A stretch of 64,000 nucleotides of DNA. It comes from Candidatus Sulfopaludibacter sp. SbA3 (GTDB lineage Bacteria; Pseudomonadota; Alphaproteobacteria; Caulobacterales; Hyphomonadaceae). Position 1 is the stretch's first letter, and each line of letters begins with the position of its first letter. Below are positions 28,358 to 39,382 of this stretch, one piece after another. The notes beneath the pieces were generated by a model. It searched no databases. It was given only the letters and a program-made list of their open reading frames with translations, and was not told the DNA's origin. The stretch covers positions 62,001-126,000 of the forward strand of contig CAMEDD010000001.1 in the NCBI GenBank assembly GCA_945913285.1, written 5' to 3'. A program made the position numbers and the translations under genes.

Positions 28358-29002
28358 TTAAGTCCCCCCTTCCAATTCGCCTCTCAGGCGAAGGAAAGCC
28401 AGCCGGATGCGAGATTTCACCGTGCCGAGCGGCAGGTTGAAGGCGCGCGCGATCTCGGAATGCGAAAGCCCGTCATAAAAAGCCGCCTGAAGGAGGCGCA
28501 GCTGGTCCAGCGGCAGTTTCACCAGTTCGGAGCGCACGATGCCTTCCAGCTGGTCGCGCGCCAGCAGCGCGTCCGGCTGTTCAATCTCAGGCGGGCGCAG
28601 CATCGGATCGTCGGGGGTCAGTTCCGGCCGGCGTTGGCGACGCTGCGCGTCGATGCGGCGGTTGCGGGCAATCCGGAACATCCAGGTCGAGACGGACGCC
28701 TGATTGCGGTCATACATACCAGCCTTCTGCCAGACCGTGATCATAACGTCCTGCGCGAGCTCTTCGGCTTCGGAGTCACTCGCGCCGAGACGCAGCATGT
28801 AGCTCTTGATCCGCGGCGCATAGAAATCGAACAATTCGGCAAAGGCTTCCTTCGAACGGTTCGCCGAAATCGCCGCCATGCAGTCGGCATGCCGCTCGCG
28901 CTGGGCGGGATCAACCGTCCTGACTGTCTTGTCGAACACGCGCCGGGCCTTTCCCGCTGGAACGAAACCACTGTCGGCCTTATTTGCGCGCAAAGCAACC
29001 AT
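28358..29002 (-). CDS. ECF sigma factor, ChrR-associated (RpoE-like)
   Basis: A 214-residue RNA polymerase sigma factor with region 2 (AFAELFDFYAPRIKSYMLRLG, EELAQDVMITVWQKAGMYD, VSTWMFRIARNRRID) and region 4 (LPLDQLRLLQAAFYDGLSHSEIARAFNLPLGTVKSR). Pairing with a ChrR-type gene downstream places it with ECF11/RpoE-like factors that respond to photo-oxidative or oxidative stress. The N terminus is about 35 residues longer than the core family and the true start may be the internal ATG near residue 43. The 104-bp region to the divergent ialB-like gene shows no clear autoregulatory TGATCC promoter. Confidence 0.88.
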   Translation of the reverse strand: MVALRANKADSGFVPAGKARRVFDKTVRTVDPAQRERHADCMAAISANRSKEAFAELFDFYAPRIKSYMLRLGASDSEAEELAQDVMITVWQKAGMYDRNQASVSTWMFRIARNRRIDAQRRQRRPELTPDDPMLRPPEIEQPDALLARDQLEGIVRSELVKLPLDQLRLLQAAFYDGLSHSEIARAFNLPLGTVKSRIRLAFLRLRGELEGGT

Positions 29003-29106
29003 GACGGTTAAATTATCCCAGTTACACTCGTTATAGGTGTTTCTCGTGGCCCGCTCAGGCTGCGATTGCCACTAAGTTTCTTGCAACTCACTATGGGAAT
29101 AAAATA

Positions 29107-29628
29107 TTGAGCACGCAACATAAAATATGCGCGCCCCGGCGCGCTCTCGCGATCGTGATCGCCGCGCTCCTGCTCGCGGCCCCCGCCTCGGCAGAAAAGA
29201 CAGCCGTTGGCCGGTTCAAGGACTGGGCGGTGTTTACCGAAACTGTGGGCGGCGAGCTGATCTGCTACGCGGCGACAGAGGCGACCTCGAAAGCGCCTTC
29301 CCGCGCCGACCACGGCGCCGTCTGGTACTATGTGACCAGCTGGAAGTCCGGCAAGGCTGCCAACCAGCCAAGCCTGAAGACCGGCTTCAACTTCAAGGAA
29401 GGCTCAAGCCCGAAGGCAAAGGTCGGCGGCTCGTCGTGGACGCTGTTTCCAGCAGGACCGGAGCTGTTTGCCGAGAATGCCGACGATCCGGCGATCGTTT
29501 CGGCGCTGCGCTCGGGCGCCAGCCTGACCGTCGAGGCCACCTCGGCGCGCGGCACGTCCGTGTCCTACAAGTTCTCGCTGAGCGGATCGGCGAGCGCCAT
29601 CGACAAGGCCGCCGAGGCTTGCCGCTAA
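29107..29628 (+). CDS. IalB-like (invasion-associated locus B) secreted protein
   Basis: A 173-residue exported protein with a signal peptide (ALAIVIAALLLAAPASA, cleaved near residue 29). It has an IalB-type beta domain starting at KTAVGRFKDWAVFTE and including ELICYAATEATSKAP. In Bartonella, IalB affects erythrocyte invasion; in free-living alphaproteobacteria the role is unknown. The only in-frame start before the signal peptide is a TTG at 29107, with GGGA nine bases upstream. It is divergent from the sigma factor. Confidence 0.72.
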   Translation: MSTQHKICAPRRALAIVIAALLLAAPASAEKTAVGRFKDWAVFTETVGGELICYAATEATSKAPSRADHGAVWYYVTSWKSGKAANQPSLKTGFNFKEGSSPKAKVGGSSWTLFPAGPELFAENADDPAIVSALRSGASLTVEATSARGTSVSYKFSLSGSASAIDKAAEACR

Positions 29629-29629
29629 A

Positions 29630-29673
29630 GCGATGTCCGCTCAAGTGGGTACCGGTTGAGCCCAAGACATCGC
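29630..29673. repeat. Two-tier imperfect palindrome, REP-like
   Basis: GCGATGTC (29630-29637) pairs with GACATCGC (29666-29673), and inside it GCTCAA (29639-29644) pairs with TTGAGC (29656-29661). It lies directly after the ialB-like stop. Its layout resembles dispersed intergenic palindromes of alphaproteobacteria. Only one copy is seen in this window. Confidence 0.5.
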
Positions 29674-29687
29674 AGCAAAACACAACT

Positions 29688-29731
29688 CTGGAGCCGGCAG
29701 TCTGATCCCTTCAGATCGCACCCGGCTCCAG
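29688..29731. terminator. Convergent-gene terminator hairpin
   Basis: CTGGAGCCGG (29688-29697) and CCGGCTCCAG (29722-29731) are a perfect 10-bp stem, with an inner TCTGA/TCAGA helix in the loop. It stands between convergent ialB-like and acyltransferase genes. Confidence 0.55.
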
Positions 29732-29734
29732 GCT

Positions 29735-30367
29735 TTACCAGTCCGGCCGCACGAAGCGGTCCGGGAACATGCCGTCGGCGTTCACGTAATAGGCGAGTAC
29801 CCGCTTCATGTCGGCCGCCGCGTCATCGGTCGTCGCAAGTGGACCCTCGAGCCGCATGACTTTCGTCCGGTAGTCCAAAACCGCCATCATCAGCGGCACG
29901 CCGGCGGACCGGGCGATGTGGTAGAAGCCGGTTTTCCAGTTGGCATTGGCGTTGCGGGTGCCTTCCGGCGCCACGGCAAGATGCAAGGTGGGAGAGGCTG
30001 CAAACGCCTTGCGCATCTGCTCCACCACGTCCTGCGACGTGGACCGCTCCACCGGCACGCAGCCGGACCGCTTCACCAGCCATCCCAGCGGCCCCTTCAC
30101 CAGTGACGCCTTGCCCATCCAGCTCAGCTTCACCCGGTACCAGCCGGCAATTGCCACCATCGTCAGACCGTCCCAGTTGGAGGTGTGCGGGGCCGCGACG
30201 ATGACCGATTTCGGGATCTGCACCGGCCAGTCCGAGCCGACCCGCCAGCCCGTCGCTTTGAGGTAAAGCCAGGAAAGTCCGCGGACGAACTCCGGGAACA
30301 GGCCGGCATATGGCGCACTGCGTGCGAACGGGCCCTGCGCCCGTACCTTTGGTGTGATCTGGTTCAT
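29735..30367 (-). CDS. PlsC-type acyltransferase family protein
   Basis: A 210-residue protein of the lysophospholipid acyltransferase superfamily. Block I is the HX4D motif HTSNWD, block III the stretch APEGTRN, and a proline-containing block IV follows (SAGVPLMMAVLDY). It lacks obvious membrane anchors apart from the FVRGLSWLYLKATGW region. The acyl acceptor is unknown; the canonical PlsC of this genome is more likely the gene at 57755. ATG 30367 was chosen by similarity of the start (MNQITPKVRA); no strong ribosome-binding site decides it. Confidence 0.82.
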   Translation of the reverse strand: MNQITPKVRAQGPFARSAPYAGLFPEFVRGLSWLYLKATGWRVGSDWPVQIPKSVIVAAPHTSNWDGLTMVAIAGWYRVKLSWMGKASLVKGPLGWLVKRSGCVPVERSTSQDVVEQMRKAFAASPTLHLAVAPEGTRNANANWKTGFYHIARSAGVPLMMAVLDYRTKVMRLEGPLATTDDAAADMKRVLAYYVNADGMFPDRFVRPDW

Positions 30368-30532
30368 GCCGCCACGATCCCCGCTTTGCCTCGGAACACC
30401 ATATACCGATACGCGAATTCCTGCGGAAAACATGATGCAGATCAGCGCCGGCCTGTGGCCTCGACGCAAACGGGCGGCAGTCCTGCGACTGCCGCCCGCT
30501 CATTTTGGTCCGCCCCTGAGGGCGAGCGCGGA

Positions 30533-31174
30533 TTACGGCGCGACGATCGGCGTGAGCAGGATTTCAACACGGCGGTTGGCAGCGCGGCCCTCGGCGGTGG
30601 CGTTATCGGCAATCGGCTGGGTCTCGCCCATGCCGATGGCGTTGATGCGGACCGACTGCGTACCCCTGCTGACGAGGTAGTTCCGCACGGACTGGGCGCG
30701 CTGCTGCGACAGGGTCATGTTGTAGGCGTCATCGCCGTCGGAGCTGGCATGGCCGATGATGTCGACGGACGTGTCGTTGTACTGGACGAGTGTTGCGGAA
30801 ACATCGTCAAGCGCCTTGAAAAAGCCCGGCTGGATCGTCGCGCTGTTGACCGCAAAGGTCACGTTCGACGGCATCGTCAGCTGGATCTGATCGCCCACGC
30901 GGTCGATTTCGATACCGGTGCCGGCGGTGGCTTCTTCCAGCTTGCGCTGTTGCTCGTCCATGTAACCGCCGACGGCTGCGCCGGCGAGACCGCCCACCAC
31001 AGCGCCGATGGCGGCGTTGCGCTTGTCATCACCGCCGGCAATGGTGCCCAGGCCGGCGCCCGCGATAGCGCCCGCTGCGGTGCCGATCAGCACGCGCTGG
31101 CTCGGGCCCGATTGGCAGGCCTGAAGGGTCATCGGCAGCGCCATGGCGGCGACGAGGATCAGTGACTTCTTCAT
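30533..31174 (-). CDS. OmpA family lipoprotein (YiaD-like)
   Basis: A 213-residue outer-membrane lipoprotein. The signal peptide ends at the lipobox LQAC (cysteine about residue 20). A glycine-zipper segment (GTAAGAIAGAGLGTIAGG...GAVVGGLAGAAVGGY) lies at about 31-71. The C-terminal OmpA domain (about 95-210) has NSATIQPGFFKALDDV, IIGHASSDGDDAYNMTLSQQRAQSVRNYL and EGRAANRRVEI, so it should bind peptidoglycan. Confidence 0.92.
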   Translation of the reverse strand: MKKSLILVAAMALPMTLQACQSGPSQRVLIGTAAGAIAGAGLGTIAGGDDKRNAAIGAVVGGLAGAAVGGYMDEQQRKLEEATAGTGIEIDRVGDQIQLTMPSNVTFAVNSATIQPGFFKALDDVSATLVQYNDTSVDIIGHASSDGDDAYNMTLSQQRAQSVRNYLVSRGTQSVRINAIGMGETQPIADNATAEGRAANRRVEILLTPIVAP

Positions 31175-31364
31175 GAGGTGTCTTCCTTGTCATGAACTTG
31201 ATGGGCCGCTCATGCGGCAACTCGGACGCGTATACGCCAATACGCAGGCCTTTACCCGCCATTTCGTAAGGGAATGAAGGCTGAAAGCAAGAAATTCCCC
31301 CTTACATAACGTCCATGTGCGCCCGTATTTTCCCTGATCCCGCGTCCATGCTATAGGACCGCCA

Positions 31365-32528
31365 ATGTCCCAGACCCTTGATCTTTCTCGGCGCCCCGCG
31401 CCGGTGCCCGGCCCTAAATCGCTGGCGGGCCTGTCTATCCCGGCGCTCCGGGCCGAGATGGAAAGCCTTGGGCTCGACCCCAAACAGGCCGGCATGCGCG
31501 CCAAGCAGCTGCGCCGCTGGATTCACCATTTCGGTGCCCGTGATTTCTCGGTGATGACCGACATTGCGAAGGACCTGAGGACAAGACTGGCGGATGCCTA
31601 TTTCATCGACCGGCCCGAGATCACCGATCACCAGGTCTCGAAAGACGGCACCCAGAAATGGCTGACGCGCTTTGCCCCCGGGGTCGAAGGCGAAAGCGTC
31701 TATATCCCGGATGTCGGCAAGGCAGGCGCCCTTTGCGTCTCGTCGCAGGTTGGCTGCACGCTGAACTGCACTTTCTGCCATACCGGCACGCAGGCCCTTG
31801 TGCGCAACCTCACCGCCGCCGAGATCGTCCAGCAGGTGCTCATCACCCGCGACGCCCTCGACGAGTGGCCGAGCGCCGAGGAAGGCCGCCTGCTGACGAA
31901 CATCGTGTTCATGGGCATGGGCGAGCCGCTCTATAACCTGGATAACGTGGCCGAAGCGATCGACACGATCTCGGACGGGGATGGCATCGCCATCGGCCGC
32001 CGCCGCATCACCGTCTCGACCGCCGGCGTTGCCCCCAAGATCGCGGAACTCGGCACACGGACGAATGCGATGCTCGCGATCTCATTGCACGCGACGAATG
32101 ACGACCTGCGCAATGAACTCGTGCCGATCAACAGGAAGTACAACCTCGCCGAATTGATGGCCGCCATCTCCGCCTATCCGAGCCTCGGCAATTCCCGCAA
32201 GGTGACGTTCGAATATGTGATGCTGAAAGGCGTCAATGACACCGTGGTCGAAGCGCACGATCTCGTCCGCCTGCTGAAGGGTGTGCCGGCGAAGATCAAC
32301 CTGATCCCGTTCAATCCCTGGCCGGGCAGCCCGTATGAATGCTCCAGCTGGGAAACCATCGAAGCCTTCGCGGAAATCCTCAACCGCGCCGGCTACGCCT
32401 CCCCCATCCGCACCCCCCGCGGCCGCGACATCCTCGCCGCCTGCGGCCAGCTGCGCTCCGAAAGCGTCAAGAAATCCGCCGCCGAAAAGCGCCGCGAAGC
32501 GCTGGCGAGCGGCGAAGCAGGAGCTTGA
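31365..32528 (+). CDS. rlmN: Dual-specificity 23S rRNA/tRNA adenine-C2 methyltransferase RlmN
   Basis: This radical-SAM enzyme methylates A2503 of 23S rRNA and A37 of some tRNAs. The cluster ligands are C131, C135 and C138 in [14 protein letters not shown]. Other family blocks are [50 protein letters not shown], and a C-terminal region with [15 protein letters not shown] and [15 protein letters not shown] holding the mechanistic cysteine. The 387-residue length is normal. Confidence 0.96.
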   Translation: MSQTLDLSRRPAPVPGPKSLAGLSIPALRAEMESLGLDPKQAGMRAKQLRRWIHHFGARDFSVMTDIAKDLRTRLADAYFIDRPEITDHQVSKDGTQKWLTRFAPGVEGESVYIPDVGKAGALCVSSQVGCTLNCTFCHTGTQALVRNLTAAEIVQQVLITRDALDEWPSAEEGRLLTNIVFMGMGEPLYNLDNVAEAIDTISDGDGIAIGRRRITVSTAGVAPKIAELGTRTNAMLAISLHATNDDLRNELVPINRKYNLAELMAAISAYPSLGNSRKVTFEYVMLKGVNDTVVEAHDLVRLLKGVPAKINLIPFNPWPGSPYECSSWETIEAFAEILNRAGYASPIRTPRGRDILAACGQLRSESVKKSAAEKRREALASGEAGA

Positions 32529-32535
32529 TAGCTCC

Positions 32536-32715
32536 CTACCGCATCTTCGAAATCTTCAGCTTGTCGATCTTCGCCCGCGTCTGAATCGATTCCTCGCTGC
32601 GGGTCATCGCTTTGCTGATGGCTTTCAGGCTCATGCCCTTGCCCGCCAGCAGGTGCAGCTTTTGCACTTCGTCTGTCGTCCAGGCCTGACGATGGCGTTC
32701 AAAGTGTTCAGCCAT
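32536..32715 (-). CDS. Small helix-turn-helix protein
   Basis: A 59-residue protein with a single three-helix domain (WTTDEVQKLHLLAGKGMSLKAISKAMTRSEESIQTRAKI), like the SANT/GcrA-type DNA-binding fold. AGGAGA sits just before the ATG. It lies between a second small gene and convergent rlmN, sharing the strand with the former (gap 32 bp). Probably a DNA-binding regulator; targets unknown. Confidence 0.62.
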   Translation of the reverse strand: MAEHFERHRQAWTTDEVQKLHLLAGKGMSLKAISKAMTRSEESIQTRAKIDKLKISKMR

Positions 32716-32747
32716 CACCGGTATCTCCTTTTGGTGCCAAGCCCCGC

Positions 32748-32978
32748 TCAGCTGTTCCCGAAGGCCGAGCGCGTGCCCGACTGGTCGGCCAGGGCCTTTT
32801 CCAACTCGATTCCTGCCGGCGTGATGTTGCCGTCCGCGTCCAGCCAGCCGCGTTCGACGGCATAAGCCATCACCTCCGCCGGTTCGCTGCGGCCCGACAC
32901 CATCACCGTGAACTGGAGCAGCGAATTGCGCCCGTCCAGGGCAACGGCCGCTGGCTGATTCTTGTACTCGGGCATCAT
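32748..32978 (-). CDS. Small hypothetical protein
   Basis: A 76-residue soluble protein (MMPEYKNQPAAVALDGRNSLLQF...) with a mixed alpha/beta look and the stretch PAEVMAYAVERGWLDADGNITPAGIELEKAL, which resembles a winged-helix tail. GAGGA precedes the ATG. It is probably co-transcribed with the small HTH gene downstream. Family not recognised. Confidence 0.55.
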   Translation of the reverse strand: MMPEYKNQPAAVALDGRNSLLQFTVMVSGRSEPAEVMAYAVERGWLDADGNITPAGIELEKALADQSGTRSAFGNS

Positions 32979-33147
32979 CAATCCTCAAACGGACACAGCT
33001 GGGCCACGCGGCCCTGCGCAGTTATACGATACCAACACCGCCCGCGAGACGAAAAATGACGCGTCCGCCCACAAAAGCCTTTGCACGCAACAATGCCGCA
33101 GATCTCACAGCCTCCTGCAGGCATCGAGGTTGCGGGTTTCGGCTCGC

Positions 33148-33927
33148 ATGACTAACCTGAAACGTATGCGCTGGCGCAATGCCCTCCTCGCCCTCTGCGG
33201 CGGCCTGCTGGCAGCCTGTACGGGCGAGCCCGAAGGCCCCTGCGAGACCCGCCTGTTCGAAGCCGTGCCCTATCTCATCTGCAGCTTTGACCCAGCGTCC
33301 GACGACATCCGCCTCTTTCTGCGCGACGATACCGGCGCGCCTTTCGGCCAGTTCGACCGGCTGGCCAACCATGTCGCCTCAAAAGGCGGACACCTCGTCT
33401 TCGCCATGAACGCCGGCATGTACCACGAAGACCGCCGCCCGGTCGGCCTTTATGTCGAGGAAGAAGAAGCCGAGATGGGCCTTGTCAAGACTGCGGGCCC
33501 CGGCAATTTCGGCATGCTGCCCAATGGCGTGTTCTGGATCGAGGACGGCGCCGCCGGCGTCACGGAAACCCTCGCCTATGACGCCGAGTTCGCGGACGAT
33601 CCGCCGCGCTTTGCCACCCAGTCCGGCCCGATGCTCGTGGTCGGCGGCGAGCTTCACCCGATCCTCAACCCGGAAGGCTCCAGCGTGCGCCGCCGCAACG
33701 GCGTCGGCGTCAGCGCCGATGGCCGCCGCGTCTGGTTCGTCATCAGCGATGCGCCGGTGAACTTCCACTCCTTTGCCCGCCTGTTCCGCGACGAACTCGG
33801 CGCCCCCAACGCCCTCTACCTCGATGGCGCCGTCTCCAAGGTCTACGCCCCAGCGCTGGAGCGCAACGAAACCGGTCTCGACATGGGCCCCATCGTCGGC
33901 GTGGTGCGCGCCACCGGCCGCTCGTGA
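33148..33927 (+). CDS. Phosphodiester glycosidase (NAGPA domain) family lipoprotein
   Basis: A 259-residue exported protein with a lipobox (GGLLAACTGE, cysteine about residue 24) and a NAGPA-type domain. Matching blocks are HLVFAMNAGMYHEDRRPVGLYVEE, NFGMLPNGVFWI, ATQSGPMLVVGGELHP, RRRNGVGVSADGRRVWFVIS and NALYLDGAVSKVYAP. Human NAGPA uncovers mannose-6-phosphate; the bacterial substrates are mostly unknown. ATG 33148 is chosen so that the signal peptide begins the protein (33163 is possible). The next gene's GTG overlaps its stop. Confidence 0.87.
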   Translation: MTNLKRMRWRNALLALCGGLLAACTGEPEGPCETRLFEAVPYLICSFDPASDDIRLFLRDDTGAPFGQFDRLANHVASKGGHLVFAMNAGMYHEDRRPVGLYVEEEEAEMGLVKTAGPGNFGMLPNGVFWIEDGAAGVTETLAYDAEFADDPPRFATQSGPMLVVGGELHPILNPEGSSVRRRNGVGVSADGRRVWFVISDAPVNFHSFARLFRDELGAPNALYLDGAVSKVYAPALERNETGLDMGPIVGVVRATGRS

Positions 33928-34163
33928 AACCGCTGAAGCTATCGCCCGAGCGCCGCGAGCGTCTGATCGGCCAGGTGCAGACGATGTTCGCGCGCGATTT
34001 CGACGAAACCCTGAGCGATTTCCGCGCCGGCGAAATCGTCGACCGGATGACCGCGCTGATCGGACCGGGCGTTTACAACCAGGCCGTCGAGGACGTGCGT
34101 GCTCACCTGCAAGGCCGTCTCGATGATCTCTCCGGCGAGGTCTTCGTCGACGACTCCGCCTGA
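33924..34163 (+). CDS. DUF2164 family protein
   Basis: A 79-residue cytosolic protein of DUF2164: MKPLKLSPERRERLIGQVQTMFARDFDETLSDFRAGEIVDRM in outline, followed by IGPGVYNQAVEDVRAHLQ. It starts at a GTG that overlaps the stop of the preceding gene. Function is unknown. Confidence 0.82.
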   Translation: MKPLKLSPERRERLIGQVQTMFARDFDETLSDFRAGEIVDRMTALIGPGVYNQAVEDVRAHLQGRLDDLSGEVFVDDSA

Positions 34164-34173
34164 GCCTCGCGCG

Positions 34174-35325
34174 TCACCGGCCCAGCGCCGTCTCGATCAG
34201 CGGTTGCAATTGCTGCTCCAGCCCGACGCTGATGGTCGCCGGTCCCGTCTCCGAACCGGTGCCCGCGCTGATTTCCTCGATCACCACGATGCCCCAGTAG
34301 CGATTGTCAAAATCAATCCATGGCGTGAAGCCGAAGGCGCCCGGCGAGGAAATCACCGGCGCAGCATCGCAGGCGGGAGCATAGGGCCGCACGTCGCACT
34401 CTTTCCAAAATCCGAACCCGTAATGCCAATCAAGCCCGTTGACCTCAATTCCCGGGGGGCGGAACATCAGGATGCCGTTGGTGCGATCCTCGAGGAAGCC
34501 GGCACGGTCGCGAATCACATCCCCCTTGAGAATCGCCGTGAGAAGTTTCGCGTAGTCCTCGCCGTTTGACCGCATTGATCCGGCATAGATCGCATTCTCT
34601 CCCGACCCGGGCGGGTACTGTGTCGCCGCGCTGATGCCGAGCGGATCGAAGATCAACTCGCGCATCACGGCGTCGACGCTCTTGCCCCGCAGGTTCGAGA
34701 TCATCAACGCGGCAATCTGCATGTGCTCGGAGCCGTAATAGTAGACAGCGCCCGGAAGCGTATCGAGGCCCTGATTGTAGACCTGCTGCACACAGGCCGA
34801 CAGCGTGAAAGCCGAGCTTCCGACACAGCTCGGCGGCGTACTGATGTTGAAACCGGATCTGAAACTGAGCAGCTGGTCCAGCGTGACCGCTGAGCGGCCG
34901 TCGCCGGAAACCGATGTCCAGAATGCGATATGATCCTGCGGGCGGCTCGTCCGCGACAGCTCTCCGCGCTCTACCAGCGTCCAGGCCGTCACAGCGAAAA
35001 CCAGCTTCGACGCCGACGCGATCAGCACGGTCCGGTCGGTCTTCATCGCCCCCTTCTCATGCCGGAACAGGACACCCGTCTCATCCCCGACAAGGACCGC
35101 GATATTGGCCAGCGGCTCCGCGTTCACCCGGGCGACGACGGCGCTGAAATCGGGCGCCGGAGGTGGAGGCGGGGGTGGAGGAGGAGGCGGGGGTGGGGGT
35201 GGGGGTGGGGGTGGGGGTGGGGGTGATACCGGCGGCGGCATGGCAGGGACAGGATCCGGACCACCCCCGCCGCAGCCGGCAAGGCTGAGCGTTGCGGCAA
35301 CCATCATGAGCATCACGCGCTTCAT
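34174..35325 (-). CDS. Serine hydrolase lipoprotein (beta-lactamase/EstB fold) with polyproline linker
   Basis: A 383-residue exported protein: signal peptide with lipobox (LSLAGCGGGG), then a linker holding 22 consecutive prolines (codons at 35158-35223), then a class C beta-lactamase-like domain from about residue 60. The SXXK motif is SASK in LIASASKLVF, and the second motif appears as YYGSEHM. No carbapenemase-type or class-specific residues can be argued, so it may be an esterase or peptidase. GGAGGG precedes the ATG. The domain ends at GLEQQLQPLIETALGR. Confidence 0.83.
   Translation of the reverse strand: MKRVMLMMVAATLSLAGCGGGGPDPVPAMPPPVSPPPPPPPPPPPPPPPPPPPPPPAPDFSAVVARVNAEPLANIAVLVGDETGVLFRHEKGAMKTDRTVLIASASKLVFAVTAWTLVERGELSRTSRPQDHIAFWTSVSGDGRSAVTLDQLLSFRSGFNISTPPSCVGSSAFTLSACVQQVYNQGLDTLPGAVYYYGSEHMQIAALMISNLRGKSVDAVMRELIFDPLGISAATQYPPGSGENAIYAGSMRSNGEDYAKLLTAILKGDVIRDRAGFLEDRTNGILMFRPPGIEVNGLDWHYGFGFWKECDVRPYAPACDAAPVISSPGAFGFTPWIDFDNRYWGIVVIEEISAGTGSETGPATISVGLEQQLQPLIETALGR
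35158..35224 (+). repeat. Polyproline-coding G-rich microsatellite with six GGGGGT hexamers
   Basis: Six perfect GGGGGT units fill 35189-35224, preceded by degenerate GGT/GGA/GGC triplets from 35158. On the coding (minus) strand each unit encodes two prolines, so unit gain or loss keeps the frame. The plus strand can form G-quadruplexes, and the tract is likely to vary between strains. Confidence 0.9.
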
Positions 35326-35461
35326 CGTTCCCTCCAGATCCCGGTTCTTGGGTCGCCGCGATAGACTGAACGGGCGGCTCGCACAAATCCGTCGGACACC
35401 TGGTTGCGCTTCGCCGGTACGGGCCACATCTGCACGCCTCGCCATAGCAGGAACGCGCGCC

Positions 35462-35803
35462 ATGACCCTGAAGCTTTTCGGCCTGAAGAATTGCGACACC
35501 TGCAAGAAAGCGCTCGCCGAACTCGAAGCGGCGGGCCAGGCGACCGAGTTCGTGGACATCCGTACCGAAGCGGATCTTCCCGGCAAGGTTCCGGGCTGGC
35601 TGAAAGCCGTCGGCGGCAAGCTCGTCAACCGCGCCTCGACCACCTGGCGGGGCCTCTCCGATGAAGACAAGGCGCGCGCCAGCGGCTCAAGCCTCGAAGG
35701 CCTGCTGCTCGGTAACCCCACGCTGATCAAGCGCCCAATCATCGAACTGGACGGCGAGGTCCTCGTCGGCTGGACGCCGGAGACCAAGGCCCGCATCGGC
35801 TGA
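35462..35803 (+). CDS. ArsC/Spx family protein (YffB-like)
   Basis: A 113-residue thioredoxin-fold protein of the arsenate reductase/Spx family. It starts MTLKLFGLKNCDTCKKALAEL with a CXXC pair and contains the family blocks FVDIRTEADLP, LVNRASTTWRGL and NPTLIKRPIIELDGEVLVGW. It resembles YffB, a glutathione-dependent reductase-like member, more than true ArsC. No arsenic-resistance genes flank it. Confidence 0.88.
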   Translation: MTLKLFGLKNCDTCKKALAELEAAGQATEFVDIRTEADLPGKVPGWLKAVGGKLVNRASTTWRGLSDEDKARASGSSLEGLLLGNPTLIKRPIIELDGEVLVGWTPETKARIG

Positions 35804-35922
35804 CGACACAAATTCTCGGCGCCCGAGCCTCTGCAAGCCCGCCCGGATAGAACTTCGAGCAAGCCCTCCTCGCCTTCTGCGAACGCCGGCGCCGATGAGC
35901 GCCAAATTTGTGTGCGCACGGA

Positions 35923-36090
35923 TCAGGCGCTCACGAACGCGCGGCCCAGCCGGGCCAGCGCGCTCGACCACCCCGCCTTGACGCCCTCGAGCAGGTCCGA
36001 CCCGTCGACCTCAGGCCGAGCCCGGCCTCTTGCTGCCCAAAACCGGACGCTGACCGCCAGCTTTCCAAGCCGCCGGGAAAAGACTAGAAC
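35923..36090 (-). pseudogene. Possible gene remnant before the TPP riboswitch
   Basis: The 295-bp gap between the ArsC-like gene and the riboswitch has a minus-strand frame of 56 codons that ends in TGA at 35923-35925. It reads KLAVSVRFWAARGRARP, then SDLLEGVKAGWSSALARLGR, with coding-like third positions, but it has no start codon after the upstream stop at 36091. It may be the tail of a lost gene or chance. Nothing else is seen in the gap. Confidence 0.2.
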
Positions 36091-36098
36091 TTATGCCA

Positions 36099-36178
36099 TC
36101 CGAGGGGTGTCCGGCATGGGGCCGGGCTGAGAGTAACCCTTTGAACCTGATCCGGGTCATGCCGGCGCGAGGGACGGA
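36099..36178 (+). ncRNA. TPP riboswitch (THI element)
   Basis: The conserved THI core is clear: GAGGGGTGTCC (36102-36112), GGGCTGAGAGTAACCCTTTG, GAACCTGATCCGGGTCATG and GCCGGCGCGAGGGA. Helix P1 pairs TCCG (36099-36102) with CGGA (36175-36178). The GGAG ribosome-binding site of the next gene (36176-36179) lies within the 3' strand of P1, so ligand binding should block translation initiation. Only the P3 extension is short. Confidence 0.95.
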
Positions 36179-36186
36179 GAAACGAC

Positions 36187-38804
<2,618 letters not shown>

Positions 38805-38863
38805 CCTCAAACCCCTTACCCTTCGTACTTGGCTGGCCTCCCAGAGACGAACGCAAACGATTG

Positions 38864-39382
38864 ATGATCACTAACGCAATGACGCTTCGCCGACCGGCCA
38901 CCTTCGCCCTGCTCGCGCTCGCCGCCTGCGCCGCGCCGCCCGAACCTCATCCCACGTCCGCATACGCACCTGCAGACCCTTCCCTCACGGCGCTGATCGC
39001 AGAGAAGGGCGCCGCCATGTTCGCCGCGTTCAATGCCTGCGACGGCGACGGCTTTGGCGCCTATGTCGAGGAAGGCCTGGAATTCTACCACGATCAGGCC
39101 GGCCTCTCGGTCGGCCGCGCGGCCACGGTCGAGGCCGTGAAAAACAACGTCTGCAACAATTTCACGCGCCAGCTTTTGCCCGGCACGCTCGAAGTCTGGC
39201 CCGTGCCCGGATACGGCGCAATCGAGACCGGCCTGCACACCTTCACGAAGGTTGGCGCAGACGCGCCCCACGGCGTCGCCCGCTTCCTCCACGTCTGGCA
39301 TCAGGCGGGCGACGCCTGGCGCATTTCCCGCATCGTCAGCTACGCTCACGGCCCCTATGCGCCAAAGCCAAAAGCTGACTAG
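38864..39382 (+). CDS. Secreted NTF2-like (DUF4440) lipoprotein
   Basis: A 172-residue exported protein with a signal peptide and lipobox (LLALAACAAPP, cysteine about residue 22) and an SnoaL/DUF4440-type cone domain (AAMFAAFNACDGDGFGAYVEEGLEFYHDQAGLSVG, then GDAWRISRIVSYAH). It lies 59 bp after thiC but there is no sign it belongs to thiamine synthesis. ATG 38864 or 38879 starts the signal peptide. Function is unknown. Confidence 0.7.
   Translation: MITNAMTLRRPATFALLALAACAAPPEPHPTSAYAPADPSLTALIAEKGAAMFAAFNACDGDGFGAYVEEGLEFYHDQAGLSVGRAATVEAVKNNVCNNFTRQLLPGTLEVWPVPGYGAIETGLHTFTKVGADAPHGVARFLHVWHQAGDAWRISRIVSYAHGPYAPKPKAD

Noticed and set aside
35158-35224. Short regular repeats that could suggest a CRISPR array
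   Set aside because: The units are contiguous 6-mers without spacers and code for proline in a real protein.
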